Shown: positions 11,570 to 23,824, counted from the stretch's first letter. The stretch: DNA of 64,000 nt from Ctenosaura bakeri (GCA_948474755.1 CAOLHI010000057.1:248001-312000); one strand, 5' to 3'. Numbers and translations: made by a program. The notes: a model not told the origin generated them from the sequence alone.

Positions 11570-11963
11570 GACCTTTTTTACAGCTTACCTCTGTCCCAGC
11601 TGTGCCGGCAGCTTTCCTGTGAGAGGAGCACCATGAACTGGCTACCTGCAGAAACCAGGAAGCATGATGGCCACATCTCTTCCTTTCTCAGCGAAGCTGG
11701 GTACTGTCCCAGGTGGCTCTGGGGCTAGAAGTGCAGCCATTATGCTTCCAGGACCTCTGCAGTGAAGATAAGTGCAGATGTATGGTGGGAAGGCAGCCCG
11801 ACCACTGGTCATTAACAAGGAAAACCGTTCAGTGATTTACACTGTGATCACACTGCCTGGGAATGGAAGAAGGACAGGTCCGGGAAGATATGCATAAGTG
11901 TTCTCCTGGCTTTGTCCTTCTCTCATCTCCATGGCAGGTTGGGTGCATCATGTGGAAAGGGCT
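11570..11963 (-). mobile_element. MITE family 2, TSD TGA
   Basis: A 394-bp non-coding element whose ends GACCTTTTTTACAGC and TGTGGAAAGGGCT are imperfect inverse repeats of the family terminus GGCCCTTTCCGCAG. Direct repeats TGA flank it at 11567-11569 and 11964-11966. It shares its interior with the copies at 18976, 25674, 40268, 43865 and 52932. Orientation is given relative to the 52932 copy. Confidence 0.8.
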
Positions 11964-12379
11964 TGAGTCTGTTTCATCAGATGCATAGAATGAAGACAGA
12001 TTCCCCCAAGGGGTGTGTGTTTGAGGGGTGTGTATTTGAATAGTAATGGAAATGCAAAACTTTCAGAAATGATGATGAAGTGAAAAGTTCAGCTTTAACA
12101 ATGGTTGTTGATTTCTTGGTGTCAAAGTCACTATATATCCCTGAATTGAATTTGCCCCAGGAAATAAAAAAAAATAGTATTTTTTTAAAAAATTCAAATA
12201 TGAAATTATTGATCTTCAAGAGACTAATATAAGAAAAAGAAACTGTAGATTTTTACAGAATAGAAATATGGGCCCAGAGTTTGAGTCTGCAAATGACAAA
12301 AAAGAAATTGAGTAGTCTTTTATATAAGTCAAACATTACAACCTAAATTGATCTTTGAAGATGGATAAGACAGAGGTAA
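11964..12379. other. Low-copy AT-rich DNA
   Basis: No recognised feature. Confidence 0.5.
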
Positions 12380-15300
12380 ACTTGTGGAAATCAAGTGGAG
12401 TAGCAAGATAATGCACTTGCTGGCCATTTATGGCCTCCAATAATTTGAAATCATTGTTCTATGAAAATTTGTCAAAAAAGGCATCTGAACTAGACCTACG
12501 AGATCTGATTTACATGGGTGATTGGAATGGAGTTGTTGATCCTAATAAAGATAAATGTTCCAGTAATGGTATCAAGGAGGATCAATGGAGACTAAGTAGA
12601 ACTTTTTTAAAATATATACATACATATATATATATATATACACACACATACATACATACATACATATAGCGTATTCTGGATTAATAGATGGATGGAGATG
12701 TTTATAGCCAAACTCTAGAGACTAGGCTTTTGTCAGAGCATCATGAATCCTATTCCAGACAGATATGTACTGGATTTCCAAGCATTTTGCTAACATATTA
12801 AAGAGCATGGACATTTCACTAAATAAATAAATAAATATCCTAATGCAATATACCTGAAAACAGCACAAAGTTTAGAAGGAGACTTTATGAATATTTGTTT
12901 TTGGAGATGGAAATGATACAATAATGTAAACAAGGAATTTTTTTGGGGGGGGAGCTGACCCTGAATAAAGGTACAGAACCCACAAAGGTTTGGTTTGCAA
13001 GCAAAATGTATATGAAAGGACAATTTATAAAATATGGCTCTGAATTAAAAAAGAAAGAGAAACTAAAAAGAAGAAGCTGATGGAAGAAATACAGAATTTG
13101 GAGGAAAAAAACAGAATAAGAATTTTGATAAAGAGACCCAACAGTTCTCATATGTTTCCAGTCTAAGAAACAGGTGCCAAACTACTGTATCTTAATCAAA
13201 ATAACTTTGAATTTGCAAGTAATCCTGGGAAGTTTCTTTCGTATAACTTTACTTTGTAGAGAGGAAAAGATAAAGAAAAAAAAATCACAAAGATCAGGAA
13301 TGGAGATCAGTTTGTAATGAGTAATTTGAAAATATTAAACACATTTAAGGAATATTACAGAGACTTATATGTGAACAGTAATAAGGGACTTTTAGATATG
13401 AAAGACTACTTGAATAAAATGAAATTAGATATTATGCTTAGAACAAAAGGAAGGCTAGAATGGTGACAGCTATGGAACTTATTGAACTAATTAAAAGCAA
13501 AATCTGGAAAAGTGTCAGGTCCAGATGGAACACCTGCAGCATATTGTAAGAGTTTTGAAGATAAGGTACTTCAGCCATTAAAAATGTGTATGATGAATTA
13601 TTAGAAAAAGTTGGATGCTAGATTCTTGGAGAAATATCTGTGTTATAGTCATTCATAAAGAAAATACAGATAAGACATTAACAAAGAATTATCGACCTAT
13701 CTCACTTCTAAATAATGACTATAAAATATTTACTACCAGCTTGGCAAGAAGATTGAGAAAACACATTTCTTGGAATATCCCTGAAGATCAGAATGGTTTT
13801 CTGCCAAAAGTACAATTAAGGAATAATGTAGGAACTATTCTTAATATTATTGAAGTTCTGGAACAACATAATGATAAAAATGTTGTTTTGATTTTTTTTT
13901 AGATACAACTACAGCACTAGACAATATTTCTTAGAACTATTTATTTCAAGTATTAGAGACAATGAAGTTCAATGAAAATATTATTTGGGCAATCTACTCA
14001 GATTCAGTTCAAGGGCCCATATCTTAGTAAGTAGCGATGCAGAGAGACTGTTTGAAATACAAAAGGGGATCAGACAAGTTTGTCTCCTCTCACCTTTAAT
14101 GTTTATTTTGGTGTTGGAGGCCCTATTGAGAGATATTTGACAAGGCAACAGAATCTATAGGGTAAAGAGGGGAAAAAAAGAATAGTATAAATCATGAACT
14201 TATGCAGATAATCTTAAGATAATGACATAAAACCCATTGGTCTCAATGAAATTTCTTTGGGGAAAATTTAAAGTGTTTGGGACATGCCTTGGATTTAAAG
14301 TGAATTGTGACAAAATATAATTGCTGCTGAAAAATATAACTTCAGAAGAGGACATTGAACTAACTTTTTTCCCCCTCAAATTTTAAAGTGAAGAAAGAGT
14401 ATTAAATATTTGGGAGTTTATATATCATGAAGATTATATGAAAGAGTCTGGAAAGTTAAATGTATCCCTTTGGGGTAGAATTGCAGTAATCAAAGCAAAT
14501 GTTTTGCTAAGTCTTTTATTTCTCTTTCAGACAATCTCTATCATAAGAAATGGAATACCCTTTGTAAAATAGCAGAGAGTTCCTCATTTGTCTGGTAAAC
14601 AAAGGAACCAAGAATAAAATATTGTGAGTCTTAAATGTCAAATTGTAGTGTTTTGTATGGTTGAAGGACTGGATATTGCATAGAGAAGTGGGAATCTTGG
14701 AAGTTGAAGCCATAATTTAAGATTTAGTTGGCATGGTTATCTTTGGTATGATAAAATTAAGGCACGCACTTTAATTTAAAAATTATTGTATTAGAAAGGC
14801 TCTCCTATCAAGTTTGGCATAAATATAACCAGACTTTTTCCTGAGATAATATTAGCTACATCACTGCAAGAAGTTTTTTCTTTTAGTAAAGATTCAGAAA
14901 AAAAATGAGACTCTTGCTCAGTGATGACCTTTTTGTACTTTAAACAAGATAGCTGAAAGTTTAAATCAGGAGTGATGTTTCTTAAGGAAGGCAAAGATAT
15001 TAATTGGTTTGCTTATATGCAACTTAAGGACCGATTTAATCAAGACAAGAGAAATACAGCCAGAGAAGTCAGAGAAATTGAGTTTTATTTAGAATTGTGT
15101 CAAAGCTATGATCCTTTCATTAAAAAAAAGTGTATAAATGGCTTTTGAAACTATAAATAGAAGATGAGCCTGTACAGGTTTACATGATAAGATAGGCCCA
15201 AAATATGGGGCATCATGTCTTTATGGATGTATGGGGAAAATGGGGTTCAAAGATATAAAATTTACTTTGTTCAAAAGTTGCAGTCCATCCATAGCATAGC

Positions 15301-15420
15301 ATTTCTAGAACCAGTGTAATTACAGTGTAAAGATAACGCAACAGATTTTAGTATTACTGTGCAACAAAAAAACTGAAGGCCAAGTACTGAGTAATTCATA
15401 TGATATCTCAATTTAGTGTT
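12380..15420 (+). pseudogene. Decayed L1-type LINE ORF2 (endonuclease and reverse transcriptase remnants)
   Basis: Reading across frames on the plus strand gives ordered L1 ORF2 landmarks. The endonuclease motif GDWNGVVDPNKD lies at 12517-12552, and an inter-domain lysine-rich stretch at about 13000-13120. The RT motif NYRPISLLNNDYKIF starts at 13687, ending in a region like the RT finger/palm (13615-13900). A degraded GIRQVCLLSP-like block lies near 14070, and C-terminal L1-like sequence (SLWGRIAVIKANVL near 14470; DINWFAYMQLKDRF near 14997) follows. Many stops and frameshifts break the frame and I see no intact YADD-type catalytic motif, so it is inactive. The outer limits are uncertain; weak similarity may run to about 15900. 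An AT/AC-rich microsatellite at 12610-12666 lies inside. Confidence 0.8.
12610..12666. repeat. Compound ATAC/AT/AC microsatellite
   Basis: Runs of ATAC, then TA, then CA, then ATAC units inside the decayed L1. Confidence 0.9.
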
Positions 15421-16090
15421 CTGAAATTGTATTTTCTAATTTCTACCCAAGGTATTAAAAATAGATAGGAAAAAATTGCATTGCAATATATGATTTTACT
15501 GAACAGAGTAGGAAATTACAAATTTATTACATTTATCAGAATGAGACAATAAATATACAGAATCAAGTAAACAGACCAACAGTAATAAAGGGATTGATTT
15601 AAGATTGCCTTCAGAAAAATTAGAAGCTGACTGTGACCAAACAGAGAGTGGATGGAAGGGGCAATTTTATTATCTCTGGTATCATAATTGGACACTCATT
15701 TTAAACAAAAAAATAGTCATAAATCTAAAGCTTTGAAAGGATAATTAAGGAAAGTGATGAGGAAGATGGAAAAGAATGCCATGTAACTAGAGATGGAAAA
15801 AATAAAAATCACCATTATTTGTTTCCCAGGCAAAAGGAAGTGTTTTATTATACTTAGGAAGTTCAGATGGAAAGAGTAATATAGAAGTCAGCATACTGTG
15901 TGGTTTCTATGCAGCATTCACACATCCTGAAGTGATACAGGAACTAATTCTACACAGAAATATGCATAAGATTTTTTGGTGCTGGAATCTTGTTGGAACC
16001 TTGTGTCTTTATAAACAAACGTACAGCTGTGAGAATTAGAATTGTATAGTTATGTAATGTCCCTATCTGGTAAAAGGCTACTGTTACATT
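15421..16090. other. AT-rich DNA, possible continuation of the L1
   Basis: No clear motif. It may include the remaining L1 3' region, but I cannot place an end or target duplication. Confidence 0.4.
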
Positions 16091-16400
16091 ATCACATAGC
16101 AGAGCTGGCAAAGTGCCCAATACACAAAAGTACACAATACACATCAGAGCATGATGCATAACAGCATGCCATGCTCGTCAGTGCACAATGCATATTGGTG
16201 TGCAATGCACCTCTGTGCATGATACAGTGTGCAATATTCATTGGTGCACAATATGAATCAGTGCACACTATGTACCAATGCACATCACACATGGACGCCC
16301 ATTGTACACTGATGTGCACTGGACTGGTCCCAATACATAACATCTCAGTCCTGATGCACATCAGGTGCTCTTGCTGGTGTCCTGTTGTGCACCATCTCAG
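16091..16400. repeat. Degenerate GTGCA/TGCAC-rich tandem-like repeat
   Basis: About 310 bases in which short words such as TGCACAAT, GTGCAATG and GTGCACA recur in both orientations at irregular 15-25 base steps (for example AGTGCACAATGCATATTGG and GTGTGCAATGCACC). Both strands stay open for about 90-120 codons purely because of this composition. No protein family is implied. Confidence 0.7.
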
Positions 16401-16503
16401 TTCGGTAAAGGAGTTTCTTAGCACATCTAGTTTGTAGCTAGATATGCATAAAGTTATGTAATGCAACAGGCCATACGATTCCAGAGACTTTTTCTAGATT
16501 CTC

Positions 16504-16545
16504 ATGTTTTTTTTTCTTCTTCTTATTATTATTATTATTTTACAA
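16504..16545. repeat. T-rich (CTT)n/(ATT)n low-complexity tract
   Basis: Poly-T followed by CTTCTTCTT and ATTATTATT units. Confidence 0.9.
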
Positions 16546-16595
16546 AAGTTCTGTTTTGTAAAGGAACTTTATTTCAGAGGAACTACAGAAGTCTT

Positions 16596-16695
16596 CCCCA
16601 GTATAGAGTCCTCCAGATGTTTTGAACTTCAACTGCTGGGAACTTGGATCAGTGACCAGTGGTCACTGGTAGTCCAAAGCATCTAGATGGCACTA
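16596..16695. mobile_element. Small foldback hAT-type MITE remnant
   Basis: GTCCTCCAGATGTTTTGAAC at the left and the rough inverse TAGTCCAAAGCATCTAGATGG at the right enclose a short centre, the layout of common vertebrate foldback hAT MITEs. Ends and target duplication are degraded. Confidence 0.5.
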
Positions 16696-17030
16696 GGCTG
16701 GGCAAGTCCAGATCAGAGAGGTTGGGTAGGGATCAGTAATTGAAGGAGGATGAATAAATGCCAGATTTGTGCTGTCAGGAACTAAAAAAGAAGATTGGAA
16801 AAATACCCAACACGTGTGGAGACTGCTGTTGAGGGAAAGAAACTTTTGAAAGTCAGGCATCCTGACGGTCACATATCAATGAGATCTGTGAGCTATGATT
16901 AATCAGTTCATGATTCATATTTAATGTCTGCATTTGAACTGAAATCAACCACAGTGATTTTCAGTGTGTAATATATCACTCTCAGAGCTTGGAAACAATT
17001 ATTTCTTTCTCTTTTTTCTCCTGTTGTAGT

Positions 17031-17160
17031 TATCGTTGTTTGCCTTCAAGTTGTTTCCAACTTCTCCTAGTTATTATTATTGCTATTCTGTGCCTTCGAA
17101 TCCTTTCCAGTTTATGGTGACTCTAAGGTGAACCTATCACCATGCTGGCTCTCAGCTATG
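17031..17160 (-). mobile_element. tRNA-derived SINE 3' fragment(s), CORE-like family
   Basis: Read on the minus strand, this contains the SINE tail pattern (plus strand: GCCTTCAAGTTGTTTCCAAC, then TTTATGGTGACTCTAAGGTG). The plus strand repeats the ending twice (17040-17060 and 17093-17130), suggesting two overlapping fragments. Same family as 22907-23094 and 36636-36859. Confidence 0.6.
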
Positions 17161-17164
17161 ATTA

Positions 17165-18290
17165 GATCCCACTATTTTCCCAGTTCAGGACTCAAGGTGG
17201 CTTAACAACAGTTAAAGGATGTTCACCTCATGTTACCCTGAAAGTTGGGGGGTCCCATGAGGGGTGCCCGGGTTGCCAATTAAAATGCCAAATTTGGGGA
17301 AAATTAGCCTGAACACTGTTTGGTCAGCAAGAGGCAGGGTGACGTTACGAGATCTTGTACCCAATGTCTACAGCTTCAGGTCAGGGAGACGGCCAACAGG
17401 TTTTAAATAAACAAGTATAAACTTTATTAACACAAACAGCAAGTAAACAGCACACACGCTAACTCCTAACTTAAAGAATATAGAGACAGATACAGAGGGG
17501 AAAACGGGTGATACAACACCTGATTGCGTTGTCCTGAAGATAAGGGAGCAGAAGAAGATGGGCTCAGCATGTTTGCTGAGAGGACCTGCTGAACAAACCG
17601 GCAGCAGGGTGGGATGGATGTTCAAGGGGAACCATTGAGGTCTCAAAATGAGGACCTTTTATAGGGTGGAACATGCCTGTCGGCTATGGCAAACCAGGTA
17701 GGAACAAAAGAGGTTTTGGTGCTAGACAAAAGGATTTAGTGAGGTCAGGTTTTAGCATGATAGGATTTGCATTGCAAAACAATGGAGTGGCCGATAGGTT
17801 GATTGCCCTTTAAAAGGTATGCCTTGGCGGGAAGCCGCGCCGCTATTGTGGAGTGTGGGTGTGGAAGTTCCCTAAAGCTATGTGAGGCTTGGGAATTGCT
17901 GGCTTGAATGGAAAATGGAATGTTGAGCTGTTAATCAGCCGCAGCCAGTACGTGCCTGTACAGAAAACATCCAAACACATGCAGCGGGGCAATGGAGAGG
18001 GGTCTAGCAAAGGCCGAATTAAATTATATCAAAACAATATCTAGGGGCCCCCATCTGGGGTATCATAGCCGGCATAACACTCATACAAAAGTTAAAAATG
18101 TAATTAGACTATCATTGAAATTAATACCAGCTTAAAACATTGCCATTGAAGAGAAAACAATAAAAAGGCCCATCCAACAATCAGTCTTCAAAGGCCTGCC
18201 CAAACAAAAAATCTTCACCTGCATGCAGAAAGATAGCAAAGGAGGAACCAGACCAGCCTCTTTAGGATGGAAATATTAGGTTATTGTATT
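17165..18290 (-). mobile_element. L2-type LINE tail split by a solo LTR
   Basis: Left part (about 17165-17230) carries the antisense L2 3' tail GACTCAAGGTGGCTTAACAA. The right part (18080 to about 18290) continues with the antisense C-terminal block (plus strand AGGCCTGCCCAAACAAAAAA, then TCTTCACCTGC), which on the minus strand corresponds to the relic GEDFLFGQAFED before the stop. The two parts are separated exactly by the solo LTR at 17231-18079. Confidence 0.65.
17231..18079 (-). mobile_element. Solo LTR of an endogenous retrovirus
   Basis: An 849-bp block with short inverted ends TGTTA/TAACA and a 4-bp target duplication CTCA (17227-17230 and 18080-18083). On the minus strand it has the order expected of an LTR: U3, then a TATA box (CCCTATAAAAGG, plus-strand about 17658-17669), then about 240 bases further a poly(A) signal AATAAAG (plus-strand CTTTATT at 17421-17427), then U5. 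No internal retroviral genes flank it, so it is a recombined solo LTR. Short open frames inside are not genes. Family within ERVs not determined. Confidence 0.85.
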
Positions 18291-18972
18291 AGCTCATTAG
18301 CTTTTTCTACCAGTGTGGTTTAACTTTTCTGATTTGCATTGTTGGTACTCTCATCGTTTTAATGAGAGAAGTATTTTAGAATATTGTAATTAATTAAAGT
18401 GTGTGGCTCTGGGAGATTCAGTAAGACAGGAAAGCCCAAAGAGATGAAATATTAGGACTCGAGGAAATGTATCACATGGCTTTGCTGCTAGGCAGCAAGA
18501 ACCAGTAGCTGAGAAGCAATTAAAGAGGTGGGAATGGGGAGCAATGGAAGAAGAGTTGAAGGGAAGGAAAAAAATTATTCTTGGTATAGAATAGAATTCA
18601 ATGTGGTACTAATTTTTTTTCCCCTTCGGTTTTCAGGCAGCCATAACTTTTACAAGTTGGGGTTCCCCTTTTGGCCTGTGTGTCTTTCTGCTGGGGGGGG
18701 GGTACATTGTGACACTTCATTTCTCTTCCTCTGTTGATTTTATTTTGTTTTGCTTTTTAAAAAATATACATTATTTACAGTGAGCTGCAGTGAACATTTA
18801 GTGTACTGATTGTTGCTTTGTAAACATTTAGTGTACTGATTGTTGCTTAATCAGCTCTAGGTATTTGGATAATTAAGTGAAAAGTTTCTTCAGCCCCACT
18901 CCTCTTTTCCTGCTTTCTTGGTTTCTGACTCCTTTCTTATTTCCCTTGTTTCCATCCTTCCTTTAATTGCGT
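18291..18972. other. Low-copy DNA with a short tandem duplication
   Basis: Nothing recognised apart from the 26-base tandem repeat at 18794-18848 listed separately. Confidence 0.5.
18794..18848. repeat. 26-bp direct duplication
   Basis: AACATTTAGTGTACTGATTG plus TTGCTT occurs twice, separated by three bases. A simple recent-looking tandem duplication. Confidence 0.9.
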
Positions 18973-18975
18973 TAA

Positions 18976-19373
18976 GGGCCTTTCTGCAGGTTACCAGATC
19001 CCTGCGGCATCCTGAGGGGAGCCCAGTAGATCCTCTCCCAGTTGTGCTCCCCACCACACTTACTGCCTTCTGGAATGGTGGATGCACGATGGCCACGGCT
19101 CTTCCGCAACATAGCTGGGCACTGTCCCAGGCTGCACTGGGGCAGGAAGCATGGCCATTGCACTTCCTGGCCCTCTGCAGCTCAGGTAAGTGTGGGAGGG
19201 CAGCAGGAGGGTTGCATGATTGCCGATCATTGATAGATAAAACCTGTAAATGATTTGTCGTGTGATCGCACCATCTGGAGACGGAAGAACAATGGGACAT
19301 GGATGATGCCATGCATGAGTGTCATCTGGGTCCCATCCCCAATGTGGAACGATGATGACCTGTGGAAAGGGCC
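18976..19373 (-). mobile_element. MITE family 2, TSD TAA
   Basis: A 398-bp element with ends GGGCCTTTCTGCAG and CTGTGGAAAGGGCC and perfect TAA duplications (18973-18975, 19374-19376). TAA is the kind of TWA target favoured by PIF/Harbinger transposons. It spans several overlapping open frames on both strands, the longest 140 codons; these are composition artefacts. Confidence 0.88.
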
Positions 19374-21656
19374 TAAGTCACAAGTTTTTTAAGAGTTTTA
19401 TGAGGTTGGATCTATTAGTATAAACCAGAAAGATACATTCAGCTCAACCTGTGCCCTTCCCATATCTATGCAGACATAAAATCAATTGAATCATGCTGTA
19501 GTCCTTAATTCATCATTCTCTGTAATTCTTTACTATTGCTTACACCATGCTGGGCGTTTGAATGACTAAGTGTAAAGATTGTACAGTTACCCCCACTCCC
19601 ATTTGCTTTTATCTTGGGTTTTATTCTGCTTCCCAACCTCCCTCATTCCCTCTCCCATTCTGCTTTTCATCCCGTTTCTTGTTTTGTATGAGACGTAACT
19701 TGAGGGTTTAATGGTGTTGGAGCTTGGAGTTATGGAACATGAAGCCTTCCCATGTTTTTTTTTTTTTAATTTACTTAAAAACTACTCAGAAGCAAGTCCA
19801 GTTGAATTAAATGAGCAAAGTATTTGCAGATATTTGCAGATCATACTTCTTGATAGGGAATGGGGAAGCAAAGAGGATGCACAGTTGTGCAGCCCTTAGC
19901 CCTCTAGACTTGAATCTCCTCAACCTTTCATAGGTGGGTAATATTGATTTCAGAGAAAGCCAGCATAGTATAGTGGCTTGAATTTTGGATTAGAATTCTG
20001 GGAGACTAGAGTTCAAATCCCTACTCTCTCAGTCTTAGAGAAAAGCAGTGCTTAGGAATACGCAAAGCATTTCTAATCCACCCTTGATTCTCTGACTAAT
20101 TTTCATAGCCAGGCACTATTACTACATTTGAAGTGGATCAAATATCCCGTAGCTGAATTTAACACGCCATTCCTTACTAGTCTTTAACATACTCTGTATT
20201 AATCTTTAACAAATAAGGTGTTTTGAACAATAAGTAGCAGTGTACATGTTGGCAAGAATTGGGGGGGGGTAATAAAAAGAGAGAGATAACACATCACAGT
20301 CAAAACTTGGTTGAACATATTATACTTTAAGACAGCCTTACTGAACCTGACAGTTTCCAGACATACTGAAGTCCTGCCATGCCCAGGCAATAACTGTGTT
20401 GTGGGTTTTGTGATCCACCTAGAAAAAAAGTTAGGTTTGAGGAAGGTAACTTCAAAAGGACAAAAAAAAACCAACATATTTTAGGATGCCAGTAACAAAA
20501 AGTCAATGGTGATAAGCTCCATACCATTTTCTGTAAATCCCACTGCCCTGGAAATCAAAAATTTAAGAATAATTTGCCTAACTAAACCATTGTAATTATT
20601 ACTATTGGTGGTAATGAATTAATGTCTCAATTTCTGATGTTCAGTGCAACTGAATAGACTGTGGCTCAGAGTATTTCACTCTGGAATGAGTTAACACCTA
20701 TTGTTCTGCATTTATTTGTTTGTTATTGCTATCATTGCTATTGTTAAGTTTTAGATACTTGAGGAAACAAAAATCAGCTGCAACATTCTTTAACCCAATT
20801 TTAATTAGATCATTAGGGATTTTCAGTTTTTCTGCTTGATTTCTATTATGGTTCCTTCTTGGCTGTTGAGTTTATTTGAGAAACTTGAAAGAAATGAATA
20901 GGAATAATACAGAAGCTAATTTTTGTAGGGAGTTGGTATCTGAGAATCTGGAGTTGAAATTTTGTTGAGTAATTTTTATCTTGCCTTTTAGTGTTCAGAT
21001 TCTTAATTTAGGAGAAAGTTTGGACTTTAAATTGTAATTCTAGTTTTTAAATTTTAAAAGTTGTGGATTTATTAGTAATATAGCATTTGTACTTGTCATT
21101 GGAATCAGCTGGAGATGTGTAGGTGCTGGATCAGTTCCAGGATGCTATAAGGGACTGGATGAGGACCAATAAACTGAAGCGGAATCATCTTAAAATAGAG
21201 GCTCTGTGGATTGGTGGTTCTGAGGTCTTGGAGCTGATCGAGTACCTTCCCTGGATAGGGTTGCACTCCCACTGAGAGAGCAAGTATGTAGCTAGACAGT
21301 ACTCCCAGAACCGTCTCTGTCACAGGAGGCCCAGCTTGTTTCTCGGCCTGAGACCAGATTTTGGTGGTCTTGCAGCTACAACCATTCCCAGAAAGTAGTA
21401 GGCTAAAGAGAGACAGTAGGACTGAAACACAATTGTTCCACATTCAATAAAGATGTGTTTATGTTGGTAGAGGCAATGCTTTGTTAGACATTTTCAGCAC
21501 TATCCTTTTTTTAAAGGTCAAGACAATTAGTAACTATCTACCAACCACATGGCAAGTGTGTTGTTTGCTGAAACGTAATTTCTCATTCAGACTCCATATA
21601 GTTGTGGTTCATGTATCATCATTATCATTGGGATTATATACACCTCCCTACCACGA
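19374..21656. other. Low-copy DNA with one SINE fragment
   Basis: Apart from the SINE fragment at 19958-20040, no gene or repeat recognised. Confidence 0.5.
19958..20040 (+). mobile_element. tRNA-derived SINE 5' fragment
   Basis: AGCCAGCATAGTATAGTGGC resembles the A-box side and GAGTTCAAATCCCTACTC the B-box side of the tRNA-derived head. It lacks the downstream CORE-like part. Confidence 0.6.
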
Positions 21657-21750
21657 CTCAAAGGCCCCTCACTGAACTGCGAACTCCAGGATTCTATAGG
21701 ATGTTGAAAGTGGAATAATAACACTATAATAGTCAAGTGTGGAAATGGCC
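21657..21750. mobile_element. Foldback MITE (family 1), right half only
   Basis: Contains GGATGTTGAAAGTGGAATAA and the terminus GTGTGGAAATGGCC. The left arm is missing. Confidence 0.75.
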
Positions 21751-22900
21751 TGGGTTTCTTCTATTTCAAACAAAATGAAGGACAAGGATATCTGGAGCAT
21801 GGATGTAAAAGGACGATTCACTGTTTGAATACAATGTAATAACTTTCTTCAGATCTGCTAAACTTTGTTTTCACAATGACCTAACAATATTATCTGTTGT
21901 TGACTAGTTTCATATCCTTGCCTGTTTTCCTTGACTCTTCATAATTGTTTTAGACAAGGTGAATTGAATGCTCTGCCTCAAGTTGGTTGTGAGGGAAGAA
22001 TATTATCATACTGGAGAAGAATCACGTTTTCTCATGTGGAACAGCTTGGTTTTTGTATTTGGAGCGTTCTCTCTCTCTTTCTTTCTTGGATATCCATGTG
22101 ATAATAATTTAAATATCATATATTCTTTGTGTTTTGCTTTTTGATGATGGTAGGAGGTTACTCATCCCTGATTCATACCGCAGTTAAGGCATAAGCCATG
22201 CAAAGATGATTTTTGAGAAATAGCAGTGTTTTCTTCAGAAGCAACATTTTGGATGAGATCACACAATTAATCTTGCTATCGGGTATTTTGGATCAATGTG
22301 GGAGATGGCTTATTCACAAGGATTCTGCACACACCTTGTTCGCTTTCATCTCCATTCCCACAGGGTAGCTATAGCCTAGTAGCTGAGAAGGCTCAGGGTG
22401 TTCGCTTCAATATGCATCATGCTGTTTGATATAAAACAGTGTGGTGGTTCAAGATCATGTGAAGCAGCTGAAATAATTTTTTTTTATGCAATGAATCAAC
22501 TTTAGAAATGCTTACTTAAAAAAATTGTGACAGGTTTTGAACATACCTAATTCTCATTTCCTTAATAACTATGAGAACTGAAATGCAGTTGCACTGTGAT
22601 GTTCACCCTTTTATAAATGTTATCATGTTGTACCAAAATACGTTGGTAAAGCATAGTGTGCAGAAAGATTTGTGGATTTATGAAAATAAGTAAGGCAGTT
22701 GCTTGCAAAAATATGTATTTTTGGGAAAAGTATATGTGCATTAGGAGATGTGCACACCAGCATTTTTATTCAAAGAAGAAAAATCCAAACTATTGCAGAA
22801 ACGGTATAAATAAACGTAAGGCTGTGAAAAATAAATGAGTAGAACAGAGATTTATCCACCTCTGTTCAAATGTACCAGCAAACAATATGTTTGATTGGAA
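21751..22900. other. Low-copy DNA, nothing recognised
   Basis: No coding or repeat signal that I can support. A GTGCAGAAAGA-like word at 22659-22670 belongs to the recurring motif group noted in findings. Confidence 0.5.
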
Positions 22901-22906
22901 ATGAAT

Positions 22907-23094
22907 CAGCCTATTGTAGTAGTTTAAGTATTGGATTAAGGCTTTGAATCTCTACTCCATCATGGAAAACCACTGGGTGACCTTAGGCAAGTCACACTCT
23001 TAGTCACAGAGGAAGTCAATGGCAGGGCTCCTCTGAATACATCTTGGCACAAAAACTTGCCATAGGTATAGACCTGAAGTCACAGAACAACAAT
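22907..23094 (+). mobile_element. tRNA-derived SINE with CORE-like centre
   Basis: The head CAGCCTATTGTAGTAGTTTA is followed by ACTGGGTGACCTTAGGCAAG, the deeply shared CORE-SINE/MIR-type centre, then the family tail ending in GACCTGAAGTCACAGAACAA. Non-coding, transcribed by RNA polymerase III when young; now diverged. Confidence 0.75.
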
Positions 23095-23816
23095 GAAAAA
23101 GCACTTGAGGATTTGAATCATCTGTCCACTAGGTCATAAACTGTGTGATAGTCATTTGTATTCTTGATTTCAATACTCAATAGGACAGGAGAGAAAGATT
23201 ACGTCTCCTAACCCTGCCATCAGCTTTCCTGTATCCATTACTACAGCTCTAACCCTCTGAGCAATGCATATTCAGTGCAGATTCAAAGAGGGACCTAGTT
23301 GTATGCATGTAGGCTGCTCTATGTGTTTGAAAGCCCTGTCTATGCAGAGCTCCTGATCATGTGAAAAAGGCTGCACAAGGACAGCCATCTTTCCTTCCTG
23401 ATCTTTGTTTAATATGGATTGGTCACTGAGTGAAGCCAGGCACCCAGGTATGATGTTAGGGCATAGTAGCACCCAGCTAAGTTTTCTTGTTTCTTATTTA
23501 TTTATTATTATTTGCTGTCTGAGACAAAAGGTAAGATGGAAAACCATCCTTCTCGTGTAACAGAAGCCACTGCTGAATATTTATTTATTTATTTATTTAG
23601 TTGTGATCATGGGTAGCATTATCTTTTACAACTTAGGCTTTATTGTATCAGTCAGACTGTACATACCAACAAACAGCTCCATCCTCCAAGAGAGGAGAAA
23701 GGCTGGTAAACTCAGGTGGAATGGCTGTGGGGTTGCCACTGCTGCTCCCTCCACATTCTAGTGTCTTCCAACTGAGGCGTTGGCCTTACTTTGCTTAATG
23801 GTAAATCTGGCCCAAG
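23095..23816. other. Low-copy DNA with a TTTA tract
   Basis: Contains (TTTA)n at 23579-23600. Otherwise nothing recognised. Confidence 0.5.
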
Positions 23817-23824
23817 TGTTAGCC

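Noticed and set aside
17368..17646. 92-codon minus-strand frame
   Set aside because: It lies in the R/U5 part of the solo LTR and is not a gene.
18890..19312. Overlapping 110-140 codon frames on both strands
   Set aside because: They coincide with a MITE (18976-19373); the same DNA in other copies has different open frames.
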